Source of the DNA: Desulfuromonadaceae bacterium
Lineage (GTDB): Bacteria > Desulfobacterota > Desulfuromonadia > Geobacterales > Pseudopelobacteraceae
DNA: 64,000 bases
Assembly (NCBI GenBank): GCA_028688955.1
Contig: JAQTXD010000006.1
Coordinates: 1-64,000, forward strand
Direction: 5' to 3'
Shown: positions 44,746 through 54,363 of the stretch, in pieces
Layout: each line of letters begins with the position of its first letter
Position numbering within the stretch: position 1 is the stretch's first letter
Program-made: the position numbers and the translations under genes
The notes under the pieces: model-generated
Databases searched by the model: none
The model's input: the letters and a program-made list of their open reading frames with translations, nothing else
What the model was told of the DNA's origin: nothing

Positions 44746-45486
44746 ATGGCAGAGAGTGCGGAACCACGCAGGGAACTCTGGATAATGGGCGTCACGCCGG
44801 AAAGCGGCCGCGGCGACCTGCTTGCGTCATATCTGGAAACAGGCAAGTATGACTGCCGCATTGAACGGTATGATAACCTTGAAACAGGAAGACCGTTGGG
44901 CATAGTGCTTGATATTTCCCCTTTTTCTGATGACGGTTGGGGAGTGCTGCTCAAGATTAAGGGCTCTCCTAAAACCTGCAATATACCGGTGCTGCCGGTG
45001 TTTTTGGGTGCGCTGGGAACAATCGGCGGTGTTTTTCCCGTCGCCGGTTTTTTTATGTTGCCGGTTGATGAGCAGTATGTTCAAAATCGCCTGGCAATCT
45101 ATGGGCTGACGGAAGAGGCGGAAACCTGGGACCTGCAGGCCATGGTGGTTTCCCGCAGTGGCGAAGAGAAGCTTGCCAAGACCATCGAGGCGCTGGGATT
45201 CGGAGTTATCAAAGGGTATACCGGTAAGGAGGCTCTTGCCCTCGCGTCCATTCATCCGGTATACATGGTTTTCTGCAGTCATATGCTCTCGGATATGTCG
45301 GCATTCGAGCTTCAGGAGCGGCTCAGACTTGATCCATACAGCAGCAACACGCCGATGTTCGTGTTGATAAAGGACAACATGAAAGAGGGAGAAAAACTGG
45401 CTATGAGCAGAGAAATCGCCCATCTGGTCAGAAAAAAACAGCTTACCTGTGAAGAGTTTCTGGGGTATCTGCGCCGCAGGGAATAA
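44746..45486 (+). CDS. Protein with two degenerate receiver-like domains
   Basis: A 246-residue protein built of two receiver-like alpha/beta halves (~8-120 and ~125-240). In the first, LDISPFSDDGWGVLLKIK keeps one Asp, but the acidic pair near the N-terminus is absent and the Lys-Pro is replaced in FFMLPVD. In the second, the phosphoacceptor strand reads MVFCSHMLSDMSAFEL with no Asp at the expected place. Both look unable to be phosphorylated normally and may serve protein-protein contacts. AGGAG is 5 bases before the ATG. It stands alone with its own terminator, downstream of hldE. Function unknown. Confidence 0.75.
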   Translation: MAESAEPRRELWIMGVTPESGRGDLLASYLETGKYDCRIERYDNLETGRPLGIVLDISPFSDDGWGVLLKIKGSPKTCNIPVLPVFLGALGTIGGVFPVAGFFMLPVDEQYVQNRLAIYGLTEEAETWDLQAMVVSRSGEEKLAKTIEALGFGVIKGYTGKEALALASIHPVYMVFCSHMLSDMSAFELQERLRLDPYSSNTPMFVLIKDNMKEGEKLAMSREIAHLVRKKQLTCEEFLGYLRRRE

Positions 45487-45505
45487 ATTGCAGGTGAGTC
45501 CGTAT

Positions 45506-45547
45506 AAAAAAAGCCGTTCTCCCGATTGCGAGGAGAACGGCTTTTTT
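45506..45547. terminator. Strong bidirectional terminator
   Basis: A perfect 10-bp stem (45513-45522 with 45532-45541) with a 9-base loop is flanked by an A-run on the left and a T-run on the right, so it can end both the plus-strand receiver gene and the minus-strand parvulin gene. Confidence 0.93.
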
Positions 45548-45566
45548 AAATCCATGTATCAGGGGG

Positions 45567-46697
45567 CTATTTAGTCTGCCCGGGAGCCGATTCCACCGCA
45601 GGTGCCTGCACGTTGGCCACATCCTTTATTTCAATACTGGCCTTACCGCGCAGCTCTTTGGCCCATGCATTAAACCGTTCTTCTGATTTTTTGCGGTAGA
45701 GTATCTCTTCGATATCGCTTTTGACGCTTTCAAAGGGCTTGGTTACTCCAGCCATCCGGGTTTCCAGCTTGATGATGTGAAACCCGATCGGAGTGGAGAC
45801 AAGATCACTTATTTCCCCCGGTTTCAGAGAAAGGATGGTTTTCTCCAGATCCGCCTGCATATCGCCCTTTTTGAAGCTCCCCAGGTCGCCGCCGTCTTTA
45901 CGGGCTGCCGGATCTTCAGAGAACTTTTTTGCTAGTTCCGCAAAGTCTTTGCCCGCTTTGGCATCTGCGAGGACTGCAAGGGCGGTTGCCTGTGCGCGTT
46001 TGATCTCGTCCTGCGATGCCTTTTCACCGGTTTTGAAAAATATATGCCGGGCGCGAAAGGTTTCCTCTTCGGTATATTTTGATATATTGGCGGTGTAATA
46101 GTCGCGCATTTCAGATTCACCGACCTGAACCTTGGAGCGTACCTCCATGCTTACCAACTTCAGTTTTTCGATCTGTTCATGGAGTTGGGACCTGTACTGG
46201 TCAAAGGAAAGCCCCTGGCTGGCCAGAGCGGCGACCAAGGCTTCCTGGGATGGAATGTTGTTCTGTTTGCGTACATCATCAATCGCCTGTTTAATCTCTT
46301 CGTCCGATACCCGAATGTTCAGTTCTTTAATCTTCTGATCAGTAAGTTTTTTATCAATCAGTCGATCAAGGGCAGTGCGACGAAGCCGGCTTAGTGCCGT
46401 ATCACTCAAAGGTCCTTTCTTCTCCGCTTCACTGATGGCACTCTGCGACTCCCGGTCCACGTCGTGCATTGTAATTATGTCATCGTTGACGATGGCAACG
46501 AGAGCGTTAGCGATACTTCGCTTCTTGTTTTCTCCGGTTGAGGCGTTCGGTAATGCTTCTGTCTTGATTGTCGTCACGGTTTGGTCCTTGACCAGAACCG
46601 GATCAGTGCTGGCGCATCCTCCCGCGGCAAGCAGGGCTAAGGCGATTGGCAGTACTGCCAGAGTACGGTGGCTCATTGGGTGAACTCTTTTCTTCAT
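45567..46697 (-). CDS. SurA-like parvulin peptidyl-prolyl isomerase, probable lipoprotein
   Basis: A 376-residue protein with a lipoprotein-type signal peptide (hydrophobic run ending AAGGC). A SurA N-terminal chaperone domain follows (VNDDIITMHDVDRES), and a PpiC/parvulin domain with GGDLGSFKKGDM and GFHIIKLETR lies near residue 280. It likely helps outer-membrane or secreted proteins fold. A paralogue lies just upstream on the same strand (87-base gap). The start ATG is at 46697. Confidence 0.92.
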   Translation of the reverse strand: MKKRVHPMSHRTLAVLPIALALLAAGGCASTDPVLVKDQTVTTIKTEALPNASTGENKKRSIANALVAIVNDDIITMHDVDRESQSAISEAEKKGPLSDTALSRLRRTALDRLIDKKLTDQKIKELNIRVSDEEIKQAIDDVRKQNNIPSQEALVAALASQGLSFDQYRSQLHEQIEKLKLVSMEVRSKVQVGESEMRDYYTANISKYTEEETFRARHIFFKTGEKASQDEIKRAQATALAVLADAKAGKDFAELAKKFSEDPAARKDGGDLGSFKKGDMQADLEKTILSLKPGEISDLVSTPIGFHIIKLETRMAGVTKPFESVKSDIEEILYRKKSEERFNAWAKELRGKASIEIKDVANVQAPAVESAPGQTK

Positions 46698-46784
46698 AAG
46701 ATGTCAAAACCGGAAGGGGGACACACTCCCGCACTTCCGGTTTATCTCTGCTGCATTTGTTACCGCATTATTGATGTGCCAGCG

Positions 46785-47738
46785 TTATTTTTTTGCCGGT
46801 TCTGCCGGTTTCGGCGCTTCAGCAGGTTTCTTGTCATCAGCTTTCGGCTCATCCTTCTTGCCGCCCATGCTGTTCAGTACATCTTCCTTGACTGATATCT
46901 TGGCGGTCTTTTTCAGCTCTTCCTTGATTTTCTGGAAAACTTCCTGCTGCTTGGTCGGCATGATCGCGCCTTTAATCTGATCTTTCACCTCTTCGAACGG
47001 TCGTATACCGGCTGGACGTTTCCCGGTCAGCTTGATGATGTGGTAACCAAAATCGGATTTAACTATATCGGAAATCTGACCTTCTTTCAGTGCAAGTGCA
47101 GCTTTTTCGAAAGCTGGTACCATGCTGCCTTTGCCGAACCACCCAAGATCGCCACCTTTTGCAGCGGAGGAGTCAGCGGAATGTTTTTTTGCCAGTTCTT
47201 CAAAGTTGCCGCCAGCTTTCAACTGTGCCTGGATATCCTTGGCTTCTTTTTCAGTCTTCACGAGGATATGGCTTGCTTTAATCTGATCGCCGGACTTGAA
47301 CTTGTCCTTATTTTGCTCATAGAACTTTTTCATGTCTTCATCTGATACCTTGGACTCAACCTCGACTTTTTTCTTGAGGAACGATTCCACGACCAGGCGT
47401 TTTTTAAGATCCTGCAGTTTCTCCTCAATTTCAGGACCTTTGTCGAGGCCGTCTTTGGAGGCTTGCTGCAGAATCAATTCGCGAATAATCATCGTATCGA
47501 GCATTTCCTTGCGTCCCTGGGGAGTTTCGGCCATCGCCTTCAGGTATTCCGGCAGATTTTTCAGCTCACGCTCGAAATCACCTGTGGTGATGCTGCCCCC
47601 GTTAACTTCAGCGAGAACTTTCCCTTCTTTCTTTCCTTCAGTTTTTGCTCCGCCAGTTGTTGAGCTACCCTGACAGCCGACAAGTGCAACCATACAAAGT
47701 GTGGCAGTAAACAGTTTCGTTGTAGTAATGATTTTCAC
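46785..47738 (-). CDS. PrsA/SurA-like parvulin lipoprotein
   Basis: A 317-residue lipoprotein: signal peptide with lipobox LVGC near residue 20, then a SurA-N-like helical domain (EVNGGSITTGDFEREL) and a parvulin domain (GGDLGWFGKGSMVPAFE, GYHIIKLTGKRP). GTG at 47738 is chosen because AAGGAG lies 6 bases before it; the longer frame to 47798 lacks support. The C-terminus is a Lys/Pro/Ala-rich tail. It resembles its downstream neighbour in domain order, suggesting a tandem duplication or a conserved pair. Confidence 0.92.
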   Translation of the reverse strand: MKIITTTKLFTATLCMVALVGCQGSSTTGGAKTEGKKEGKVLAEVNGGSITTGDFERELKNLPEYLKAMAETPQGRKEMLDTMIIRELILQQASKDGLDKGPEIEEKLQDLKKRLVVESFLKKKVEVESKVSDEDMKKFYEQNKDKFKSGDQIKASHILVKTEKEAKDIQAQLKAGGNFEELAKKHSADSSAAKGGDLGWFGKGSMVPAFEKAALALKEGQISDIVKSDFGYHIIKLTGKRPAGIRPFEEVKDQIKGAIMPTKQQEVFQKIKEELKKTAKISVKEDVLNSMGGKKDEPKADDKKPAEAPKPAEPAKK

Positions 47739-47937
47739 GTAAAGCTCCTTTTTGGGTATGTTCAAACGCATGTAAACCGCGAAAAAATACCATATCAAAC
47801 TGGTCGTTGCAACATTATTTCATGGCGTACATATAAAGCTTTTTGCTTGCCATTAAAGTCTGGTGCGCTACAATACCGACCCCACTACTACCATGAAGCT
47901 TTGAGATAGATAATTACATGCATACACTGAACCTGCC

Positions 47938-48942
47938 ATGAGCTCTTCATCTATTTCTTCACTTGCAGCCATCGGTGAATTTGGCCTTATATCCCGTATC
48001 ACCGGCAGGGTTGTAACAAATGAAAGTGTTATTGCCGGTATTGGTGATGACGCCGCAGTGACGGCACTTTCTCCCGGAATGCAGCTGCTCACGTCCACGG
48101 ACATGCTTCTTGAAGACGTGCATTTTCGCCGTTCATGGCATGACCCCTACCGACTGGGGCGCAAATCACTGGCGGTCAGCATTTCAGATATTGCCGCCAT
48201 GGGCGGCATTCCACGATGGTCACTCCTCTCTATCGCAATTCCTGCAGATCTTCCACTTGTTTTTATTGATGATTTCATGTGTGGCTATCTTTCAATGGCT
48301 GCAGAGAACAATGTCATCCTCATCGGTGGTGATACCTGCTCATCCCGCGCCGGTCTGGTGCTGTCCGTAACAATCATGGGGGAGCAGCTGCCCGAACAGG
48401 TTGTGTGCCGCTCCGGCGCACAGCCGGGGGATGATATCTGGGTTACCGGTACTCTGGGCGATGCGGCTCTCGGATTGAAATTGTCTGAAGATGGTGAACC
48501 GGTTTCGGAGGAGCTGATTGCCCGTCTGCTTGACCCCGCACCGCGAGTTTCGGCAGCCCGTGCGCTAACGGAAGCCGGAGTGGTCACCGCCATGATTGAC
48601 GTCAGTGACGGGATCCTTGCTGATTTCGGCCATATTGCCGAACATTCCGGAGTCGGCGGCTGTATACAGATAGGCGCCCTCCCGCTTTCCCGGTACTTCT
48701 GCAGCTACTCGGCAGATTTCTCCGATATTCCGTACCACCTGGCACTGTCCGGCGGAGAAGATTATGAACTTTGTTTTACCGCTGATAGATCAAACAGGGA
48801 AAATATTTCAGATTGTATGAAAAAGTGTGGTATTGCGATGACACGTATTGGTATAGTGTCAAGCTCCGTCGGGGTAAGTGCGGTCTACCCGGATGGCAGT
48901 ATCTACAAAGCTCAAAGAGACGGTTTTACCCATTTTAAATAA
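47938..48942 (+). CDS. thiL: Thiamine-monophosphate kinase
   Basis: A 334-residue enzyme of the PurM/SelD fold. The ATP and magnesium region is seen as GIGDDAAV near the start, then TSTDMLLEDVHF, ILIGGDTCSS and the MIDVSDGILADFGH loop. It phosphorylates thiamine phosphate to the diphosphate cofactor. The next gene is transketolase, a thiamine diphosphate user, so the neighbourhood makes sense. No good ribosome site precedes the ATG. The region before it (47739-47937) is divergent and holds both promoters. Confidence 0.95.
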   Translation: MSSSSISSLAAIGEFGLISRITGRVVTNESVIAGIGDDAAVTALSPGMQLLTSTDMLLEDVHFRRSWHDPYRLGRKSLAVSISDIAAMGGIPRWSLLSIAIPADLPLVFIDDFMCGYLSMAAENNVILIGGDTCSSRAGLVLSVTIMGEQLPEQVVCRSGAQPGDDIWVTGTLGDAALGLKLSEDGEPVSEELIARLLDPAPRVSAARALTEAGVVTAMIDVSDGILADFGHIAEHSGVGGCIQIGALPLSRYFCSYSADFSDIPYHLALSGGEDYELCFTADRSNRENISDCMKKCGIAMTRIGIVSSSVGVSAVYPDGSIYKAQRDGFTHFK

Positions 48943-48975
48943 AGATACATACTACCTACATTGAAAGGAATTCCC

Positions 48976-50979
48976 ATGCACCACATTATGATTCCCGCTG
49001 ACAAGGCACGGCGCTGCGCCGATGCAATCCGTATTATCTCCGCAGAGGCGGTCGACAGGGCCAATTCCGGCCATCCCGGCCTTCCGATGGGGGCGGCGGA
49101 TTGTGCCGTTGCTCTCTGGGGAAATTTTCTCGAATTCAATCCTGATGATCCCCGCTGGCCAAATCGCGACCGTTTTATTCTCTCGGCTGGTCATGGATCG
49201 ATGCTCCTCTATTCGTTGCTGCACCTGTTCGGTTTTGACCTCCCGATGGAAGAGATCAAAAACTTTCGTCAATGGGGGAGCAAAACTCCCGGGCATCCTG
49301 AATTTGGTCATACGGTCGGTGTTGAGGTAACAACCGGGCCGCTGGGGCAAGGGTTTGCCAATGGTGTCGGTATGGGCATTGCTTCCAAAATGGCAGCGGA
49401 GCGCTTCAATACTGCTGATTTCAAACCGGTAAATCACTACATTTATGCACTGTGCGGTGACGGCTGCCTGCAGGAAGGGGTCAGTTATGAGGCCGCGGCT
49501 TTGGCTGGTCATCTCAAGCTTGGCAACCTGATCTACATTTACGACAGCAACAGCATTACCATCGAGGGAAAAACCGATCTGGCCTGGTCCGAGGATGTTG
49601 AAGGACGATTCAACGCCAGCGGTTGGCATGTGCAGAAGGTTGACGGCCATAACAACGATCAGATAGGTGCCGCCATTGCAGCGGCAAAGGCTGAAACCGG
49701 CAAACCGTCAATCATCATCGCAACTACCCACATCGCCTTTGGAAGCCCCAAGTGCCAGGGAACATCAGGTGCACATGGTTCTCCTCTTGGCACGGATGAA
49801 ATTGCCGCTACCCGTGCCAACCTCGGTTGGGATTCCGCACCGTTTGAAGTGCCGCAGGATGTGCGCGATACCTGCAAACAGAGGGTTGAAGAGCTGAAAC
49901 TGCGACATGCTTCCTGGCAGCGCGGCTTTGAGTCCTGGCATGCCGCCAATTCGGAAAAATCAAAGCTCTGGGACGAAATGTGGCATAAACATCTGCCGGC
50001 AAATTTGACGGAAGAGCTGCTTGCCGCAGTTGCCGGCAAGGATGGCGCGACCCGCGCCCTTTCCGGGACGGTATTGCAGAAAGTTGCAGCGCTGGTTCCG
50101 TCTCTGGTTGGCGGTTCTGCCGACCTCTCCCCATCCAACAACAGTGATATCAAGGGGGCTCCGTCGGTGCAGGCCGACAATTTTGCCGGTCGCAATCTGC
50201 ACTTCGGCATTCGTGAACATGCCATGGGTGCGGTCATCAACGGCATGGCTCTCTACGGGTGTTTTATTCCCTATGGCGCAACATTCCTGGTCTTTGCCGA
50301 CTACTGTCGTCCCGCAGTCCGGCTTTCGGCACTTATGAAGCAGCAGGCTGTTTATATCTTTACCCATGACTCCTTCTTTGTCGGTGAAGACGGGCCGACC
50401 CATCAGCCGATTGAGCACGTCGCCTCACTGCGCCTGATTCCGGGTCTGCAGGTTATCCGTCCGGCAGACGGCGTTGAAACGGCCCTGGCCTGGCAGGCCG
50501 CCCTGCAGTACAGCGGTCCGACTGCACTCATCCTCACTCGCCAGAAGCTGCCGGTAATATCACGTCCGGCTTCGTTCACTCCTGATGACGCGCTCAAAGG
50601 GGGCTATATCGTTTCGACACCGGCAGGTACTCCTGATGCCGTCATCATGGCGAGTGGCTCCGAGGTGCATATTGCTGCAGAAGCGTCTGTGGTACTGGCG
50701 GGAAGGGGAATTAATGTCCGCGTAGTTTCTATCCCCTGTCTGGAAACCTTCCTTACCCAGTCGGCAGAGTACCGTGCTCACGTCGCGCCTGCCGGGATTC
50801 CGCGTGTGGCATTAGAAGCAGGCTGCGGTCAGCCATGGGGACGCATTGTCGGTTGTGACGGCCTGTTTATCGGTATAGATCATTTCGGTGCTTCTGCTCC
50901 GGACAAGGTTCTTGCTGAAAAGTTTGGTTTCACTACGCCGCAGGTGGCCGAACGGGTACAAGCGTTTTTGAAGAAATAA
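48976..50979 (+). CDS. tkt: Transketolase
   Basis: A 667-residue thiamine diphosphate enzyme. Substrate-channel residues appear in [13 protein letters not shown] and [13 protein letters not shown]; the ThDP motif is CGDGCLQEG with [13 protein letters not shown] following; the pyrimidine domain shows [17 protein letters not shown]. It transfers two-carbon units in the non-oxidative pentose phosphate path, giving the sedoheptulose 7-phosphate used by GmhA and erythrose 4-phosphate used by AroF. ATG at 48976 is 6 bases after AAGGA; TTG at 48961 is an unneeded extension. Confidence 0.97.
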   Translation: MHHIMIPADKARRCADAIRIISAEAVDRANSGHPGLPMGAADCAVALWGNFLEFNPDDPRWPNRDRFILSAGHGSMLLYSLLHLFGFDLPMEEIKNFRQWGSKTPGHPEFGHTVGVEVTTGPLGQGFANGVGMGIASKMAAERFNTADFKPVNHYIYALCGDGCLQEGVSYEAAALAGHLKLGNLIYIYDSNSITIEGKTDLAWSEDVEGRFNASGWHVQKVDGHNNDQIGAAIAAAKAETGKPSIIIATTHIAFGSPKCQGTSGAHGSPLGTDEIAATRANLGWDSAPFEVPQDVRDTCKQRVEELKLRHASWQRGFESWHAANSEKSKLWDEMWHKHLPANLTEELLAAVAGKDGATRALSGTVLQKVAALVPSLVGGSADLSPSNNSDIKGAPSVQADNFAGRNLHFGIREHAMGAVINGMALYGCFIPYGATFLVFADYCRPAVRLSALMKQQAVYIFTHDSFFVGEDGPTHQPIEHVASLRLIPGLQVIRPADGVETALAWQAALQYSGPTALILTRQKLPVISRPASFTPDDALKGGYIVSTPAGTPDAVIMASGSEVHIAAEASVVLAGRGINVRVVSIPCLETFLTQSAEYRAHVAPAGIPRVALEAGCGQPWGRIVGCDGLFIGIDHFGASAPDKVLAEKFGFTTPQVAERVQAFLKK

Positions 50980-50998
50980 TATTATTGTATTGGGCGTC

Positions 50999-51688
50999 AT
51001 GGAACTTATCGAACAACTGAAAAAACCGCTGCTCTTTTCCGGCTTGAATGAGTCCGACCTTTCTGCGCTTGCTGCCATTACGGTGCGGCGGGCGTTCAAA
51101 AAAGGTGAAAGTCTGTTCAGTGAAGGTGATGAGGCCACCGGTTTTTATCTCCTGCTTTCCGGGAGTATAAAGTTGTGCCGGATGTCCCCGGACGGGCGGG
51201 AGAAAGTGCTCCATTTCGTCAAACCCCGTGAAACATTTGCCGAGGCGGCTTTTTTTGGTGACGGCAAATATCCAGCGGAGGCGCGTGCCATGGAAGCGGG
51301 AGAGGTCCTCTACCTCCCCCGGCAGGGTTTTATGGAGCTGATGAGTCATAATCCCAACTTTGCCCTGAATCTGGTGGTCTCTCTCTCCCTCATGCTACGT
51401 CAGTTTGCTCGTCAGATTGAAGAACTCTCCTTCGCCGATGTTACGTCGCGCTTAGCCTCCTTTCTGGTCCGGCGCGCGGCCGAAAGTTCGACCTATTTCG
51501 ATGGTATCACCTACATTGATCTGGGAATTAAAAAGGGCGAGCTGGCTTCCCGCCTGGGAACAGCCAGCGAAACCATCTCCCGTACCCTGCGAAAATTGAA
51601 GGACGAGGGGATCATTGAGGTGCAGGGCAATCGGGTTGTGGTGCATCAGATGGAAAAACTGCAGAAAATGTCGGAACGCCACGAGTAA
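50999..51688 (+). CDS. Crp/Fnr-family transcriptional regulator
   Basis: A 229-residue regulator: a cyclic-nucleotide-type beta-barrel (LFSEGDEATGFYLLLSGS), a dimer helix (LMLRQFARQIEELSF) and a winged helix ending ELASRLGTASETISRTLRKL. The recognition helix E-x-x-S-R is FNR-like. The FNR Fe-S cysteines are absent, so it does not sense oxygen through a cluster; haem or another ligand is possible. ATG at 50999 has a poor ribosome site; TTG at 50990 is in frame. It lies between tkt and aroF, all on the same strand. Confidence 0.92.
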   Translation: MELIEQLKKPLLFSGLNESDLSALAAITVRRAFKKGESLFSEGDEATGFYLLLSGSIKLCRMSPDGREKVLHFVKPRETFAEAAFFGDGKYPAEARAMEAGEVLYLPRQGFMELMSHNPNFALNLVVSLSLMLRQFARQIEELSFADVTSRLASFLVRRAAESSTYFDGITYIDLGIKKGELASRLGTASETISRTLRKLKDEGIIEVQGNRVVVHQMEKLQKMSERHE

Positions 51689-51702
51689 AGTGAGGATGCA
51701 CT

Positions 51703-52716
51703 ATGTTAATCGTAATGAATCATAACGCCACCCAGGCGGATGTGGATGCCATCTCAAGAATAGTTTCCGATATGGGGTTCAGGGCAGAGCCGATTCCGGG
51801 AAGTGAACGCACCGCCATCGGTGTGCTGGGAAATCATGGCTATGTGGATGACAGCAAAATATTGGAACTGCCGGGAGTACAACGGGTTATCCATGTTTCT
51901 AAACCATATAAACTGGTTTCACGGGATTTTCATCCTGACGATACAATCGTCGATGTTGCCGGTGTCAAGGTCGGTGGGGGGAATCGTCAGGTTGTTGTCG
52001 GTGGTCCCTGTGCGGTAGAGAGCCTGGAGCAGATCGTCAAGACGGCGCTTTTCGTAAAAAAATCCGGGGCGGACATGCTGCGCGGAGGTGCCTTCAAACC
52101 GCGAACCGGGCCTCACACCTTCCAGGGGCTACGTGAGGAAGGACTCAAGCTTCTGGCAATTGCCAGCAAAGAAAGCGGCCTGCCGATAGTGACTGAAATC
52201 ATGAGCCCGGATAACGTCGGTCTGGTTGCGGAATATGCCGACCTGCTACAGGTTGGTGCCCGCAATATGCAAAATTTTGATCTGTTGCGCGAGCTGGGAA
52301 AAATCCGTAAGCCGGTGCTTTTGAAGCGAGGAATGAGTGCTACTGTTGAAGAATTTCTGGCGGCGGCGGAATACATTCTGGCAGAAGGCAATGATCAGGT
52401 TATCCTCTGTGAGCGGGGTATTCGTACATTTGAAACCGCTACCAGAAACACGCTCGATCTCTCCGTTGTGCCGCTAATCAAAGAGCTCTCGCATCTGCCG
52501 ATCATGGTTGACCCTTCCCATGCAACCGGCAAACGTTCACTGGTTTCACCAATGGCCAAGGCCGCGCTGGTTGCCGGAGCGGATGGCGTTCTTGTTGAAG
52601 TCCACCCCGAACCGGAGAAAGCACTTTCTGATGGGCCGCAGTCATTAACATTTCCCGCATTTGAACAGATGATGAATGAAATCGGGCTGTTGACTGACTT
52701 CTTGCGGAAAGATTGA
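51703..52716 (+). CDS. aroF: 3-deoxy-7-phosphoheptulonate synthase (type I-beta)
   Basis: A 337-residue DAHP synthase. Residues ~1-70 form a ferredoxin-like (ACT-like) regulatory domain, and the barrel starts at [14 protein letters not shown]. Other marks are [26 protein letters not shown], and [10 protein letters not shown]. It condenses phosphoenolpyruvate and erythrose 4-phosphate as the first shikimate step. GAGGA lies 7 bases before the ATG. Its gene is followed by a structured RNA gene with its own promoter. Confidence 0.96.
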   Translation: MLIVMNHNATQADVDAISRIVSDMGFRAEPIPGSERTAIGVLGNHGYVDDSKILELPGVQRVIHVSKPYKLVSRDFHPDDTIVDVAGVKVGGGNRQVVVGGPCAVESLEQIVKTALFVKKSGADMLRGGAFKPRTGPHTFQGLREEGLKLLAIASKESGLPIVTEIMSPDNVGLVAEYADLLQVGARNMQNFDLLRELGKIRKPVLLKRGMSATVEEFLAAAEYILAEGNDQVILCERGIRTFETATRNTLDLSVVPLIKELSHLPIMVDPSHATGKRSLVSPMAKAALVAGADGVLVEVHPEPEKALSDGPQSLTFPAFEQMMNEIGLLTDFLRKD

Positions 52717-52733
52717 TTGCGTTGACAAAACGC

Positions 52734-52762
52734 TTGATATGTTCGGTTCAACGGAGTAATAA
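52734..52762 (+). promoter_or_regulatory. Sigma-70 promoter of the structured RNA
   Basis: TTGATA at 52734-52739, an exact 17-base spacer and TAATAA at 52757-52762. A start near 52770 would lie just before the 5' arm of the RNA closing stem. Direct observation; activity inferred. Confidence 0.65.
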
Positions 52763-52769
52763 TTTAACA

Positions 52770-52958
52770 GATTTTTGTTCTCTCTACCCTGCCCGTTAGT
52801 TGATGCGCCCGGGCGGAATGCTATATAACATGGGGGTCGTTCCCTGCTGTGGTGTGCTGCCTTCAGTACGCGGGTCTGCCTGAAACAGTATATTGATTCC
52901 CGCAATTAAGGAACTCGCCGGAGGCCCTTAAAATTGACGACAGGGTGGAGAGAAGATT
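52770..52958 (+). ncRNA. ssrS: Structured RNA, probable 6S RNA
   Basis: No protein frame fits this stretch. The ends pair: 52778-52791 and 52941-52954 form a 14-bp closing stem with only two G-U or mismatched positions. Inside, GTTCC pairs with GGAAC, CCTT with AAGG and GCGGG with CCCGC, giving one long hairpin with a wide central bubble, the general shape of 6S RNA. Length of about 180 bases is also right, and GCCCTTAAAATTGACGAC near the 3' end recalls a stretch of E. coli 6S RNA from memory. A promoter lies directly before it and a terminator directly after. 6S RNA binds sigma-70 RNA polymerase in slow growth. Another structured RNA remains possible. Confidence 0.6.
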
Positions 52959-52990
52959 AAAAAGGGGATGCCCAGCGGCGTCCCCTTTTT
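52959..52990. terminator. Terminator of the RNA gene and of the convergent reductase
   Basis: A perfect stem of 52959-52972 with 52977-52990, CAGC loop and a flanking T-run on the plus strand and A-run on the left, so it can work in both directions. Confidence 0.92.
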
Positions 52991-53015
52991 ATTATAAAAT
53001 TTCAGGTTAGATCTG

Positions 53016-54107
53016 CTACGGCATATAACGAGGATAATCCGTGTAGCCGGCAGCACCGGGCGAATAGAACGTCGCCTGATCCGCATCAATCAGCGGGGCA
53101 TCTGCCTGTAACTGCTCTACCAAATCAGGATTTGAGATAAACGGTCGTCCGTAGGCGATCAAATCAGCCGCACCGCTCATCAGGTCTGCTTCGGCACGTT
53201 CCCGGTCGTAGCCGCCGGAGAGGATAACAGCCCCTCCGCCAGATCCCCTGAACTTTGTGCAGATTGCCCCAACGGTTGCCTGGTCCGGTTTGGGGGCTCC
53301 CATGGCTGAGTGATCAACGAGATGAACATACGCAAGGTGGAGTCTCCCCAGCTCCGCTGCCAGCTCCGCGTACTGCTCTGCAATCCCGTCGTATGTCCCA
53401 CTCATATCATTAAATACACCATGGGGAGAAAGCCTGATCCCCACTTTTTCAGTGCCGATTGCTGTCGCAATCCCCCGCGCAACATCCAGGGCGAAGCGAT
53501 TCCGATTACCCGCCGTTCCACCATAGTCGTCAGCTCTGGTATTGGAGCCGGGGTCAAGGAACTGGGTGATGAGGTATCCGTTGGCCCCGTGGATTTCTAC
53601 ACCGTCAAAACCGGCGGCAATGGCATTGCGAGCTGCTTGAATGTACTCTCCCACGGTCGTACAGATGTCGTCCCGCGTCATTTCCTTTGGGGTATCGTAT
53701 GGTTGCTCTCCCTGACTGTCTGTCCAGATATTGCCACTTACCCGGATCGCCGAGGGAGCCATGATTTCAGCACCCGACGGAAGATTCAATCTGTGAGCCA
53801 CGCGGCCGCCGTGCATCAGCTGGATAAATATCCTGCCGCCCCGGTTATGAACCGCATTCGTGACATGCTGCCATCCCTCGATCTGCTCCGGGCTATGGAT
53901 GCCGGGGATGCGAGGGTAGCCAAGACCATTGGGAGAGGGAGACGTTCCTTCGGTTATAATCAATCCCGCAGCGGCACGTTGACCATAATATTCAGCCATT
54001 AATTCATTCGGCACGTTACCGGGGGCACGATTCCGGGTCATGGGTGCCATGACAATCCGGTTTTTCAGGTCAATAGAGCCAAGCTGCAGCGGAATAAAAA
54101 GTTTCAT
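53016..54107 (-). CDS. Old yellow enzyme family flavin reductase
   Basis: A 363-residue FMN-dependent ene-reductase of the NemA/XenB type. Flavin and substrate sites are seen in KNRIVMAPMTRNRA, LMHGGRVAHRLN, GVEIHGANGYLITQFLDP and NTRADDYGGTAGNRNRF (with the catalytic Tyr of the YGG loop), and the phosphate loop GYDRERAE ends the barrel. Such enzymes reduce activated alkenes, nitro compounds and electrophiles. ATG at 54107 is 7 bases after AGAGGGG; ATG at 54113 is too close to it. Substrate unknown. Confidence 0.92.
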   Translation of the reverse strand: MKLFIPLQLGSIDLKNRIVMAPMTRNRAPGNVPNELMAEYYGQRAAAGLIITEGTSPSPNGLGYPRIPGIHSPEQIEGWQHVTNAVHNRGGRIFIQLMHGGRVAHRLNLPSGAEIMAPSAIRVSGNIWTDSQGEQPYDTPKEMTRDDICTTVGEYIQAARNAIAAGFDGVEIHGANGYLITQFLDPGSNTRADDYGGTAGNRNRFALDVARGIATAIGTEKVGIRLSPHGVFNDMSGTYDGIAEQYAELAAELGRLHLAYVHLVDHSAMGAPKPDQATVGAICTKFRGSGGGAVILSGGYDRERAEADLMSGAADLIAYGRPFISNPDLVEQLQADAPLIDADQATFYSPGAAGYTDYPRYMP

Positions 54108-54363
54108 AGTCATACCCCTCTTTCTTTCATGTACGCTGAACGGGTGCAGCGGTTACGCACGAATATCTGTGATGGACTATAGCACAGAGCATTTTTATAT
54201 ATAAAGGATAAATTTTATCCTGTTTTACGGATTCGCACTGTTTTGGAAACTATATCAAGGGAAATACAGGGAAAAAGAGGATTAGCTCTCGATGGCGAGA
54301 TTCGGCGGCTATAGCGCCGAATGCGATGAAGCGGTTTGGGTGAAAGCCGGCAAAACAGATGTT

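Noticed and set aside
52722-52727. Perfect TTGACA as the -35 of the RNA gene
   Set aside because: No acceptable -10 lies 16-18 bases downstream; TTGATA at 52734 with TAATAA fits exactly.
54108-54363. Possible GEMM-type c-di-GMP riboswitch
   Set aside because: I looked for the conserved GEMM core in intergenic regions, here and near the cyclase genes, and did not see it; only a short 8-bp stem is present.
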